Below are positions 1 through 9,259 of a stretch of 38,414 bases of DNA, one piece after another. The notes beneath the pieces are model-generated. The model did not search any database. It had not been told where the DNA came from and saw only the letters and a list, made by a program, of their open reading frames with translations. The translations under genes were made by a program, and so were the position numbers. The stretch's first letter is position 1, and every line of letters starts with the position of its first letter. Source of the DNA: Bacteroides sp. GTDB taxonomy: Bacteria; Bacteroidota; Bacteroidia; Bacteroidales; Muribaculaceae. The stretch spans positions 1 to 38,414 of the forward strand of contig JAAVCP010000038.1 of NCBI GenBank assembly GCA_014802265.1. The letters are read 5' to 3'.

Positions 1-270
1 ATGATGCAAACGCGCTAAAAAATTCCACTTTCACGTTTTTGAAATCGTATTTCACCAAAATTTTCATTTTTTGGCGTAATACGGACTCTATATTTTTATT
101 TTATGTCCGAATTTTGCAGCATAATCCTGAAAAGCTCATAACTAACCTTCTCGGAGATTATAGACTCGGATGCCGCAAACAGTATTAATGCCATCTTGAG
201 AAAGCATAATTACGGCACTGAAACTTTAAGACACAAACATACTAACAACAATACACAATAAAATAACTGT
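1..270. other. Upstream non-coding region of the FG-GAP protein gene
   Basis: This AT-rich leader precedes the first gene. Frames on the + strand are open only for short stretches and give no recognisable protein. No convincing TAnnTTTG box was found; the nearest is GAATTTTG around 112-119, which misses the first base. The region probably holds the promoter and a 5' leader for the gene at 271, but I cannot place them. Confidence 0.4.
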
Positions 271-2334
271 ATGAAATCTTCTACCAAATTTTTCATGGCT
301 ATTGGGGCTTCTGCTCTTACAACCACAGCCATGGCACAGGCAAACTTCACAGAGAGCAGCTTTGAGGGTCTTCCGCAGATTCACCGTGCTACCCCTATTG
401 CAGCCGACTTTAACAATGATGGTTGGCTTGACGTATACCATGCAGGTCAGCTTGACCCGGATATTGATGGCAAAGACGGTATCTGGGGTTGGAGTCAGAC
501 TTCCACCTTCATTTTTAACAACGGTGACGACACCTTCAATGTAAATAAATGGATAGCTGTCCAGAATGATGAACCGGAGAAAGATGAGAATGGTGACGTA
601 ATCCTTGATGATGAGGGCAATCCAATCTACAACTGGCACATGGCTGACCCCGGAAACGGTGTGCGTGTAAGCTGCTATAACAGTAATATTGCCTTTGATT
701 TCAACAATGATGGACTTGTTGACCTCGTACAATTCGGTCTCAACGACTCTAACGACTGGACAGGCTGGGGCGATGAATGGAAGACCAACCACATGACCCT
801 CTACAAAAACAACGGTGACGGCACTTTCACTATGGTTGAGGAAGCCGGATTCCCCAACTTCCGTCCTGACAATAATGGCGTGAACTTTGCCCTCGCAGCC
901 GGTGACTATGACCGTGACGGTTATGTTGACCTTCTCGTAAGTGCTACAGAAGTTCCCAGAGGTGAAGGTGAAGAGCTTCTTCCCGGTCGCGCCGTGAATC
1001 TCTATCGCAATATAGATGGTACAGGTCGCTTTGAAAAAATGCTTATTGCTGATGTTATCGGCGGCGTATGGACAAATGAGGTAAAAGATGAGGAGACAGG
1101 TGATGTTATCACTTCCAAGCAGCAGCTCGAAGGCTGGTTTGCCCCTGTGAGCGGCGGCGTTCATTTCGTTGACCTTAACAATGACGGTTGGCTTGATATT
1201 ATCAGCGACGGTTGGAGCGACGATTGCCATGTGGCGGACCCCAATCACTCTGCCGGCAACTACTGCCGTATTTACCTGAACCGTAACGGTGAGCGTTTTG
1301 AAGATGTAACTCCCTCAAACCCTGCTTTCTATTCACTCCGCTCATCTGCTTCTTCTATAGCTGACCTTGACAATGACGGCTATCTTGATTACTTTATGAC
1401 AGGCTGGGGCGACAACGGCTTTGCATGGGAGGCATTTACCTACCTCAACAACTACGGATATGATGAAGATGAATATAACATCTTCGCCGATCCTATCCTT
1501 GGCGATGATCAGGGACTTAAGAAAGATGAGGGTTGCCGCCAATATATCCGTGACTTTGACAACGACGGCTATAATGATATTTTCTATAATAACGGAGACG
1601 ACTATATCTTCATTTGCTATGGTAGCAAAAACGGTAAGTTCACTCAAGTCCGTTATGATGAGGAGTATGGACAGGCTCTTATTTCTTATGACAAATTCGG
1701 ATGTGTAGCCGACTTCAATAACAACGGTATGCCAGACATCTTCCACACCGGCTGGGCTACAAAAGATCGTCTGTACTATAATGATGTTAACACAGCTGAG
1801 GCTCCTGCCACTCCCCAAAACGTGACTGCTGATTATGAGGACGGCATTTTGAACATCTCTTGGGACTATGACGTAGAGGCAGCTATTGAAGAGGGTCTTG
1901 CATACAACGTATATGTAAAGAACGCAAACAGCATCTACTCACTCATTCCTGCCGATACTCAGACAGGTTTCCTTAAAGTGGCAGAGGGTAAGCATGTGGC
2001 TATTCGTCCTACACTCACTTCTTATAGCATTAAAACTTCTGATCCCGCAGCTGAAGTTGGGGTACAGGCTATCAGCCTCCGTAATGAAACTTACAGTGCT
2101 TTCACTAAAGCTACCACTGCCGGTGTAAAAGAGATTATGGCTACTACTGCTACTCTTAAGGTGAAAGTTGATGCTGAGGGTGTACTCGTAGCAGGCAATG
2201 GTGAAGAGGTTGTAATCTATGACTCTTTGGGTCGTAAGGTTGCCCAAGGTGTAGCCGGTCAGACAATCAAATTCTCTGGTCGCGGCATATTCATGGTCAC
2301 TTCTGCAACAGGCAAGGCAAAGATTGTAAAATAA
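271..2334 (+). CDS. Secreted FG-GAP/VCBS repeat protein with C-terminal sorting-like domain
   Basis: The 687-residue protein starts with a signal peptide (MKSSTKFFMAIG..., cleavage probably after AMAQ). At least seven copies of the calcium-binding loop D-x-[DN]-x-[DN]-G-x-x-D follow (for example DFNNDGWLDV, DLDNDGYLDY, DFDNDGYNDI), spread from about residue 45 to 490. Such repeats build beta-propellers in integrin-like and VCBS proteins. A fibronectin-III-like stretch (about 510-610) and a C-terminal domain with the pattern VVIYDSLGRKVAQ and GIFMV complete it; that tail resembles the type IX secretion/sorting tails of Bacteroidetes. The role is probably glycan or surface binding near the glycosidases downstream, but no catalytic residues are recognised. 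A terminator-like hairpin at 2437-2459 separates it from the next operon, so it is likely its own transcript. Confidence 0.85.
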   Translation: MKSSTKFFMAIGASALTTTAMAQANFTESSFEGLPQIHRATPIAADFNNDGWLDVYHAGQLDPDIDGKDGIWGWSQTSTFIFNNGDDTFNVNKWIAVQNDEPEKDENGDVILDDEGNPIYNWHMADPGNGVRVSCYNSNIAFDFNNDGLVDLVQFGLNDSNDWTGWGDEWKTNHMTLYKNNGDGTFTMVEEAGFPNFRPDNNGVNFALAAGDYDRDGYVDLLVSATEVPRGEGEELLPGRAVNLYRNIDGTGRFEKMLIADVIGGVWTNEVKDEETGDVITSKQQLEGWFAPVSGGVHFVDLNNDGWLDIISDGWSDDCHVADPNHSAGNYCRIYLNRNGERFEDVTPSNPAFYSLRSSASSIADLDNDGYLDYFMTGWGDNGFAWEAFTYLNNYGYDEDEYNIFADPILGDDQGLKKDEGCRQYIRDFDNDGYNDIFYNNGDDYIFICYGSKNGKFTQVRYDEEYGQALISYDKFGCVADFNNNGMPDIFHTGWATKDRLYYNDVNTAEAPATPQNVTADYEDGILNISWDYDVEAAIEEGLAYNVYVKNANSIYSLIPADTQTGFLKVAEGKHVAIRPTLTSYSIKTSDPAAEVGVQAISLRNETYSAFTKATTAGVKEIMATTATLKVKVDAEGVLVAGNGEEVVIYDSLGRKVAQGVAGQTIKFSGRGIFMVTSATGKAKIVK

Positions 2335-2436
2335 CAACGCAGACATTATAGGTTAAAGACACAGTGCCCATAATCGACACAATGAATAAGGTAAAAAAGA
2401 AGTAATAGGTTTAATATATATTATCACACTTAGGAG

Positions 2437-2459
2437 GGGCATCCGGATGCGGGTGTCCC
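2437..2459 (+). terminator. Terminator-like hairpin after the FG-GAP gene
   Basis: GGGCATCCG pairs with CGGGTGTCCC, with one bulged T and one G-T pair, followed by a pyrimidine-rich stretch (CTTCTCATTTC). It lies about 100 bases after the stop codon at 2334. The rest of 2335-2703 holds only this hairpin and the promoter of the next operon. Confidence 0.5.
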
Positions 2460-2659
2460 TTCTCATTTCTGTTCTCCCAATATCTGCTCCTCTACTCTCT
2501 GAAAGCCCTTAGCCGGAATCACCTCAGCATAACCATTAAACCCTAAAACAACCTCAAAAAAACTTCTGACATCCCATAAAAATTACAAAAAAAGTCCATT
2601 TTTCCGCATTTCTTTTATTTATTTGCGGAAATATAGCAGAAATGAAGCATATATTAGAA

Positions 2660-2667
2660 TAACTTTG
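2660..2667 (+). promoter_or_regulatory. Bacteroidetes -7 box (TAACTTTG) for the CAZyme operon
   Basis: TAACTTTG followed by C matches the Bacteroidetes -7 consensus TAnnTTTG. The start of transcription would fall near 2674, leaving a leader of about 30 bases before the ATG at 2704. This argues against starting the gene at the TTG at 2623, which lies upstream of the promoter. No good -33 TTTG was found at the usual spacing. Confidence 0.6.
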
Positions 2668-2703
2668 CACTCGAAAATAAACCTTCAGACAACTAAAAAT
2701 ATC

Positions 2704-5163
2704 ATGAAGCAGACAACTCCAAAATATTTTTTGGCAATTCTGTCAGTACTTTCTCCAGCCCTTATGTCGGCGGAATATGCAATTACCGCCGGTGACTGGA
2801 AAGTGACTTTATCCGACGAAACTCATCGGCTGAATATAGTCCATAAAGAGAAAGAGATTCTCAAAGAGGCGTACGCTTCGCTCACCTTCAATTTTGAAGG
2901 TGACGACACAATCTACACAATAACCTCGGGCGATGAAGCCCCGTCAATTTCCACAGAAACTATTAATGACTGCTTCGGCTCAGGTCAATCTCTCATTATC
3001 GCCACAGCGAAAGATGGGGCAGTGATGACTCAACGTCTTAATTTTTACGATACCCTACCTTATATTATAGCTTCTGTAGATGTGAGCGGAGCCAACGGTG
3101 AAATCGTGCAGAGCAATCACATGGTGCCTATCGCTACGGATACCCGCACAAATCCATTCAATGGTTCAAACAATCGCTTCATCGAGGTGCCATACGATAA
3201 TGATGGTCACGGACGATACCACAACACAAGAATCTCGACTGAATGGCTGAGATCGTATGAAGTGACAGCAATATTCGACGCGGAATCACGTAGAGGACTT
3301 GTGGCAGGCTCTATCGACCATGACAAATGGAAAAGCGCAGTGGATTTTGCATCTTACGGTAAGGGATACGGACTCGAGCATCTTACCCTTCACTCCGGAG
3401 TAGCTGACTATAACACACGCGACGTGGCACCTCATGGCAAAGTTAAAGGGAAAACTGTGGGATCCGCACGGTTCCTATTGGGAATATTTGATGACTGGCG
3501 TGTGGGCTTAGAGACATACGCCGATGCCAATGCCATCGTGGTTCCTCCCTTAAATTGGGAAGGGGGTAATCCTATGGGTTGGAGCACATGGGGTGTAATG
3601 ATGAATTATGTTAACTATGACGGTGTGGTGGAAACTGCTACTTGGATTAAGGAGAATTTACAGCCTCTCGGGTTTATCGATAACAACGGTCGAAATGTCA
3701 TTTCTCTTGATTCATTTGCAGAAGACAATATGGGCACACGAATCTCCACATTAGGCAATAAGGTGCTTGGCGAGGGGGAATACCGTATCGGGCGTGAAAC
3801 TTACCAAGGTCTTGACATGGACCTTGGTATGTATTGCGGACCCTTCTGTATGTGGGGTTGGGTTACGGACAGTCAAATATGGGGAACCGGACAAGGTTCA
3901 GAACCCTCCTACACCTGGAGTCAGGCTGCATTACGCCATAATGGAGAATATATCAAAGTCAACTCCAACAGTGCCTATGCTGTTGACCCTACTCACCCCG
4001 CAATACGCACCCATATTGAAGCATTTATGAAGAAGTATGCCTCTTATGGTGCCCGCTATGTCAAAGTAGACTTCCTCAACAACGGTCAGTGTGAAGGTGA
4101 CAGTTGGTATAACCCTGAAATCACTACGGGCACAATGGCATATAACTACGGCATGAAGATTCTTCGTGATGAAGCTGAAAAATATGGAATGTATGTAGTG
4201 GAATCAATTGCCCCTATATTCCCTTATCAGTATGCTCACGGCAGACGTCAGAGCTGCGATCGCTTCAGTGAAATCGGAGAATCCGAGTATGTCATGAATG
4301 CCATCAGTTACGGATGGTGGACTGACCGTCTATATTCCGTAAACGATCCAGACCAGCTTGTACTCTGCAAGGCTGACCACAATGCGGCTGAGACAATCGG
4401 TGAAAACAGAGCACGCGCCACTACGGGCATGACCTCCGGGGCATTTATATTCGGCGATAATTTTGCTGCCCCGGGTACTGTGACAAAAGACGGAGCCGAT
4501 GTAGGTTATCCTATTGAATCACGTCAACGCGCTCTTGAAATAATGGGTAACCCGGACATAAACGACTATGTACGTAACAATATGGGGTCTTTCCGACCTA
4601 TTGAAGGAGGAAATCCGTCTACTGGCAGCAGCACAGCCGGTCAGGAATCGGAATCTTTATTTATGAGAGACACCGAAGGATATCTCTATGTGGCAGTTTT
4701 CAACTTTACAAACGGTACATTTGCAAACGAAAAAAATGGAGATATGTCATTTGAACGTCTTGGCATAAAATCCTCAGATGTGGAAGCAATTAAAGAACTT
4801 TGGACAGGAGAACAGATAGATTTCAGTGATACCGGATTTGTCTATTCCGTCCCGAAAGCCGATGTGCGTGTTTACCGCATTTCCAAACATAATGCCGGTA
4901 GTGCCCCCATCATTTCAGCAGATCCAAATGAAGACAAATGGGTAAAAGCGTTCCAACTCTCCGAAGGCACATGCCGAGTGTGTGCATCATCTGAGATGTC
5001 TGCTGTGCGTGCCTATGACGTAACAGGGGCAATCATAGGGAAAAAAGATAACGTGGGTGATACCAATACCACTTTTAATATAAATGCTCTTCCCGGAAGC
5101 GTAATTTTGGTGGAATGTATCCTCACTGATGGTACAAGACTTTCAGCCAAGACTGTAAAATAA
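2704..5163 (+). CDS. Clan GH-D glycosidase (GH27/GH36-like, probable alpha-galactosidase) with sorting-like tail
   Basis: The 819-residue protein starts with a signal peptide (MKQTTPKYFLAILSVLS...). The N-terminal half is a beta-sandwich-like domain; the catalytic barrel opens near the GWSTWG motif. YVKVDFLNNG places the likely nucleophile at Asp456, and RQSCDRF places the likely acid/base at Asp519; the 63-residue spacing is close to that of GH27 enzymes (about 61 in human alpha-galactosidase A). NDPDQL matches the conserved NDPD of GH27. Unlike its paralogue at 19860-21989 it carries an extra C-terminal domain of about 85 residues (VRAYDVTGAIIG ... SVILVECIL) that looks like a type IX secretion tail. 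The hybrid sensor follows after 33 bases, so it is the first gene of that operon. Family membership at clan level is firm; substrate is inferred. Confidence 0.82.
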   Translation: MKQTTPKYFLAILSVLSPALMSAEYAITAGDWKVTLSDETHRLNIVHKEKEILKEAYASLTFNFEGDDTIYTITSGDEAPSISTETINDCFGSGQSLIIATAKDGAVMTQRLNFYDTLPYIIASVDVSGANGEIVQSNHMVPIATDTRTNPFNGSNNRFIEVPYDNDGHGRYHNTRISTEWLRSYEVTAIFDAESRRGLVAGSIDHDKWKSAVDFASYGKGYGLEHLTLHSGVADYNTRDVAPHGKVKGKTVGSARFLLGIFDDWRVGLETYADANAIVVPPLNWEGGNPMGWSTWGVMMNYVNYDGVVETATWIKENLQPLGFIDNNGRNVISLDSFAEDNMGTRISTLGNKVLGEGEYRIGRETYQGLDMDLGMYCGPFCMWGWVTDSQIWGTGQGSEPSYTWSQAALRHNGEYIKVNSNSAYAVDPTHPAIRTHIEAFMKKYASYGARYVKVDFLNNGQCEGDSWYNPEITTGTMAYNYGMKILRDEAEKYGMYVVESIAPIFPYQYAHGRRQSCDRFSEIGESEYVMNAISYGWWTDRLYSVNDPDQLVLCKADHNAAETIGENRARATTGMTSGAFIFGDNFAAPGTVTKDGADVGYPIESRQRALEIMGNPDINDYVRNNMGSFRPIEGGNPSTGSSTAGQESESLFMRDTEGYLYVAVFNFTNGTFANEKNGDMSFERLGIKSSDVEAIKELWTGEQIDFSDTGFVYSVPKADVRVYRISKHNAGSAPIISADPNEDKWVKAFQLSEGTCRVCASSEMSAVRAYDVTGAIIGKKDNVGDTNTTFNINALPGSVILVECILTDGTRLSAKTVK

Positions 5164-5196
5164 AAACAGGATCTTAAATTAAGTATCAAACTTAAT

Positions 5197-8100
5197 ATGA
5201 ATCTCAGATTATCGTCATTTATAGTTGCTATACTTCTCATAATGGCATATTCAATCTCCGTGTGGGCAAAACCATTCGGAGTGACTCACCTTGATAATAT
5301 TTCCGGCTTATCCTCAAATAATGTCAAGGCTATATGCCAAGATAACTTGGGACTTATGTGGATAGGCACCAAAAATGGTCTTAATAGATATGACGGAGTC
5401 ACGATGCACCCATACAATGTGTATGACAATGAATCAAAACGTGGCAACAACAATGTCTCAGCTCTATATTGCGGTGCAGATAATATTCTTTGGGTTGGAA
5501 CTGACCGCGGCATATATCTCTTTAACCCTTTGACGGAATCCTTCACCGTGTTAAGCAGACGTTCTCCCGAAGGTGTATCACCCGACGATTGGGTACAGAC
5601 AATCGGGAAAGACCGTGATGATAATATGTGGACCCTTATACCTAATCAAGGTGTATTCCGTATATACGGAAGCGACAAAATAGACTACTATTCCATTACT
5701 AACCACGGCGGCGATAAGGAACGTCTTCCTAATGCTCTTTTAATAACCGAGAAAGGGAAAGTGGTTGTAGGTACGACCGAGGACGGTATTTTTGTATATG
5801 ATAAAGATACTAATCGTTTCCTACCCATTGGCGAGGGGAAAAAGGAGTTTGACCTCTTAAAACAGAATGCCATTGCCCAGTTAATTGACGACGGAAGAGG
5901 CACAATATATATTCTGCAACAGAATGGCCACGCTTATACACTGGTGCTCAATGAAGAACTGTTAATCCCATTCTCAATACCATATCATGAAGATAAAGTC
6001 TACATTCGTGCCGGTGTAATGGTTGATAATGAACTTTGGATTGGGACGGCAAATGGGCTTTATGTAATTGATTTTCCTACAAAAACAATTGAATATCTCA
6101 ACGATGCCCAACCAGGCTCAAATCGCATACCCGATAATATTATAATGACAATCACGCCTGATGCCGACAATAATGTATGGGTTGGAACAATGTATGGAGG
6201 CTTAGCTCACTTGCGTAGGCAAGGTCTTGTGTTTGAAAATTTCACACGTAACACCTCCCCTTCCGGATTTAAGATACATAGGGTACGCGGATTGACAACC
6301 GACAATGACGGGCGTATTTGGATTGGTTCTGAAGAAGATGGCATAAAGGTGCTTAATCCGGCAAACAATACTATAATACATCCCGACTATCCAAAAGAGG
6401 CACACAGAATCTGCCTGTTTATTGATAAAAAAGATGATAATATTGTAGCCGGGTTTAATCGTGGAGGTGCAGATATCTTCACAGGCAATCGTGTGACCTC
6501 CAATATCGGTTCAAATTTGCTAAAAGGTCCTACAAGCATATATTCTATACTCGAAGACTCAAAAGGCAATACTTGGGCAGCCGTAGATTATGGTGTGTTT
6601 GTAAAGCATCCGAATGCTGATTCATTTGTGCCAATGAAATCTATGGAAATGGCATGGATAAACAAGATTTTTGAAGATTCAAAGGGGATAATATGGTTTG
6701 CATCGATTGGAAGCGGTGTCTGGAAATATGATCCTCAGACAAATAAACTACATAATTATCAGTATTATGAAGACCACCGTAATGGCTTACGCTCGAATTC
6801 AGTTAATTCCGTTATGGAAGATTCATCAGGGCAATTATGGTTTTCGACTGAGCGTGGAGGTCTGGCAAAATACAATCCTGATTCCGATGACTTCACTTCC
6901 TATGGCATAGAAGAAGGGTTGCCTGATGATATGGTATATGAGGTGTTGGAAGATAATAGAGGTTTCCTATGGTTTGGTACGGCACGTGGCTTAGTAAAAT
7001 TTAATCCAACCACAGGCGGCATGAAAGTGTTTGATGAATCAAACGGTCTTGCAGTGACTCAGTTTAATTATGCGTCTGCAACAAAGGGTATCGATGGGAA
7101 ATTCTATATGGGGGGCACTAATGGCATAGTAGTATTCAACCCGATGCTTGACACCCAATGTGACTCACTTCCTCCCGTCTATATCACTAATTTCCGTGCA
7201 GGCAATGATGAAATGATGGTGCATACTTCTAATCATGGAGAGCCGATAAATGTGATCTTCGCTGACGATCTTATCATACCTAATGACATTTCAAACTTCT
7301 CCCTTGCGATTGCAACACCATCTTACGACACTCACAACACAATGATCTATTCTTATCGCCTGTTGCCTAAAGATAAGGAGTGGACCATTGTGACCGATCC
7401 TTCAAATCTTACTTTTGTGGGTCTTGCTCCAGGCAGCTACACTCTTGAAGTGCGTGCTCAAAGCGATGAAATGGAGAGTATCCGTAAAATCAAGTTAAAA
7501 ATTCTGCCACCATGGTATCAGACAATCTGGGCTTATCTGGGTATTATTCTGATCGTTCTCTCCTCGCTTGTGACATTCTTTATTGTATACCGTCGTAATC
7601 AGCAAAAGAAAATAAAGGAGCAGGAGAAACTCTTTACTATCAATAAGGAAAAAGAACTTTATAAATCTAAGATGATGTTCTTCACCGAGATAGCTCATGA
7701 AATCCGCACACCCCTAACCTTGATAGGCACTCCGCTTGAGGCAATAGAGGAGATAGGGGTGAAAGATAAAAACGTGCAGAAATACATAGGTGTCATACGT
7801 CAAAATACCAACCGGCTCCTTGACCTTACCACTCAACTACTTGATTTCCAAAAATTAGGCAATGATCGTCCGGCACTTAAATATGAAACTGTTGACATAA
7901 CTGAACTGGTAAAGAATATCGTAGAGCGGTTTGAGATGACAATGGCTAAGAAAAACAAAAGTCTTACTCTTAACCTTCCACAAAAACCGATTACTGCACT
8001 TATCGATAAAGAGGCAATAACCAAAATTATCTCCAATCTGCTCAATAATGCCTTAAAATATTCAGAATCGAAAATAGAAGTATCTCTCTCTGAAGAAGAT

Positions 8101-9243
8101 GATATGTTCCGTTTGGATGTAGTGAGTGATGGCAATAAAATAACCGGCGATGATGTTTACCACATTTTTGAACCATTCTATCAAATTGACAAGAATGGTT
8201 ATAACCAAGGGGTAGGTATCGGGCTCCCTCTTACCCGTACACTCGCCTCCATGCACTCCGGCTCCATCAAACTTGAAAACTTGGAAGGACCTGACAACAC
8301 TTTTGTACTCAGGATACCACTCAAGCAAGATGGGATAGAACCTGAAAAAGTAGAAACTAACCCCACAATGGCTGAATACGTGATGGAAGATGAATCCTTA
8401 CTCACTATTACCGAAGCAGGCTATTCACTCCTATTTGTAGACGATAATGATGAAATGCGTGAATTCCTCTACGATCAGCTTTCAAAATCCTTTGTAGTTG
8501 AGACTGCTGCAAGCGGTGCGGAAGCTCTTGAAAAACTGAAGAATCACAAATTTGATATAATCGTGACTGATATAATGATGCCCGAGATGGACGGATATGA
8601 ATTTTGCAAAAAGGTAAAAGAGGATTCCGATCTCAGCCATATCCCCGTAGTGTTCCTTACTGCCAAAAACGATCTTGAAAGTAAAGTGAAAGCTTTGAAG
8701 ACCGGTGGTGAGGCATACATTGAGAAACCATTCTCAATAAAATACTTCCGCCAACAAGTGATGTCGCTCCTTGACAACCGTCGACACGAGCGTAAAGCAT
8801 TCCTCAACAAACCGTTCTTCTCGGTAGACAATATGAAGCTTAACAAAGCTGAGGAGGAATTTATGAATAAGGTGATTGATATAATCAATCGCAACATCGA
8901 TGATGAAAATTTCGGTGTGGAAGCAATGGCAGACGCGCTGTGCATGAGCCGCAGTTCTTTATTAAGGAAAATCAAGACAATATATAACCTGTCGCCCGTG
9001 GAGCTAATCAGATTAGTGCGTCTTAAGAAAGCTGCCGAACTGATTCAGGAAGGGAAATACAGAATCTCTGACGTATGCTTCATGGTGGGCATCAATTCAT
9101 CTTCCTATTTCAGTAAACTCTTTTACAAGCAGTTTGGAGTGACACCGAAAGCTTTCGAGAAACAATGTCAGAACACTACACACATAATTCTAACCACATC
9201 TAACACACCGGAGGCATCTGCCACCAATCAACCAAAGCAATAA
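5197..9243 (+). CDS. Hybrid two-component system sensor/regulator (HTCS)
   Basis: This 1348-residue protein joins sensor, kinase and transcription factor in one chain, as in Bacteroidales polysaccharide-utilisation loci. After a signal peptide or anchor (about 1-24) come many ligand-binding propeller repeats (pattern xLWxGTxxGLxxY, about 30-660), a Y_Y_Y domain ending at LPPWYQ near 773, one membrane helix (about 777-800), a HisKA domain with phospho-acceptor His834 in TEIAHEIRTP, an ATPase domain (N box NNALKYS), a receiver with Asp1125 in VTDIMMPEMDG, and an AraC-type HTH at about 1230-1330. The ATPase G1 box reads SDGNKIT, not the canonical DxGxG. The propeller would bind an oligosaccharide in the periplasm and the HTH would switch on local glycosidase genes. 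It sits inside the operon, with 33 bases before and 16 after, so it probably controls its own transcription. Confidence 0.95.
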   Translation: MNLRLSSFIVAILLIMAYSISVWAKPFGVTHLDNISGLSSNNVKAICQDNLGLMWIGTKNGLNRYDGVTMHPYNVYDNESKRGNNNVSALYCGADNILWVGTDRGIYLFNPLTESFTVLSRRSPEGVSPDDWVQTIGKDRDDNMWTLIPNQGVFRIYGSDKIDYYSITNHGGDKERLPNALLITEKGKVVVGTTEDGIFVYDKDTNRFLPIGEGKKEFDLLKQNAIAQLIDDGRGTIYILQQNGHAYTLVLNEELLIPFSIPYHEDKVYIRAGVMVDNELWIGTANGLYVIDFPTKTIEYLNDAQPGSNRIPDNIIMTITPDADNNVWVGTMYGGLAHLRRQGLVFENFTRNTSPSGFKIHRVRGLTTDNDGRIWIGSEEDGIKVLNPANNTIIHPDYPKEAHRICLFIDKKDDNIVAGFNRGGADIFTGNRVTSNIGSNLLKGPTSIYSILEDSKGNTWAAVDYGVFVKHPNADSFVPMKSMEMAWINKIFEDSKGIIWFASIGSGVWKYDPQTNKLHNYQYYEDHRNGLRSNSVNSVMEDSSGQLWFSTERGGLAKYNPDSDDFTSYGIEEGLPDDMVYEVLEDNRGFLWFGTARGLVKFNPTTGGMKVFDESNGLAVTQFNYASATKGIDGKFYMGGTNGIVVFNPMLDTQCDSLPPVYITNFRAGNDEMMVHTSNHGEPINVIFADDLIIPNDISNFSLAIATPSYDTHNTMIYSYRLLPKDKEWTIVTDPSNLTFVGLAPGSYTLEVRAQSDEMESIRKIKLKILPPWYQTIWAYLGIILIVLSSLVTFFIVYRRNQQKKIKEQEKLFTINKEKELYKSKMMFFTEIAHEIRTPLTLIGTPLEAIEEIGVKDKNVQKYIGVIRQNTNRLLDLTTQLLDFQKLGNDRPALKYETVDITELVKNIVERFEMTMAKKNKSLTLNLPQKPITALIDKEAITKIISNLLNNALKYSESKIEVSLSEEDDMFRLDVVSDGNKITGDDVYHIFEPFYQIDKNGYNQGVGIGLPLTRTLASMHSGSIKLENLEGPDNTFVLRIPLKQDGIEPEKVETNPTMAEYVMEDESLLTITEAGYSLLFVDDNDEMREFLYDQLSKSFVVETAASGAEALEKLKNHKFDIIVTDIMMPEMDGYEFCKKVKEDSDLSHIPVVFLTAKNDLESKVKALKTGGEAYIEKPFSIKYFRQQVMSLLDNRRHERKAFLNKPFFSVDNMKLNKAEEEFMNKVIDIINRNIDDENFGVEAMADALCMSRSSLLRKIKTIYNLSPVELIRLVRLKKAAELIQEGKYRISDVCFMVGINSSSYFSKLFYKQFGVTPKAFEKQCQNTTHIILTTSNTPEASATNQPKQ

Positions 9244-9259
9244 AACTCAGATTCAGACA

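Noticed and set aside
226..1248. 340-residue open frame on the - strand opposite the FG-GAP gene
   Set aside because: It mirrors the repeated Asp/Asn/Gly codons of the + strand gene, has no domain and no promoter.
2623..2703. N-terminal extension of the first clan GH-D enzyme from a TTG
   Set aside because: It would start upstream of the -7 box at 2660 and would bury the signal peptide that begins at 2704.
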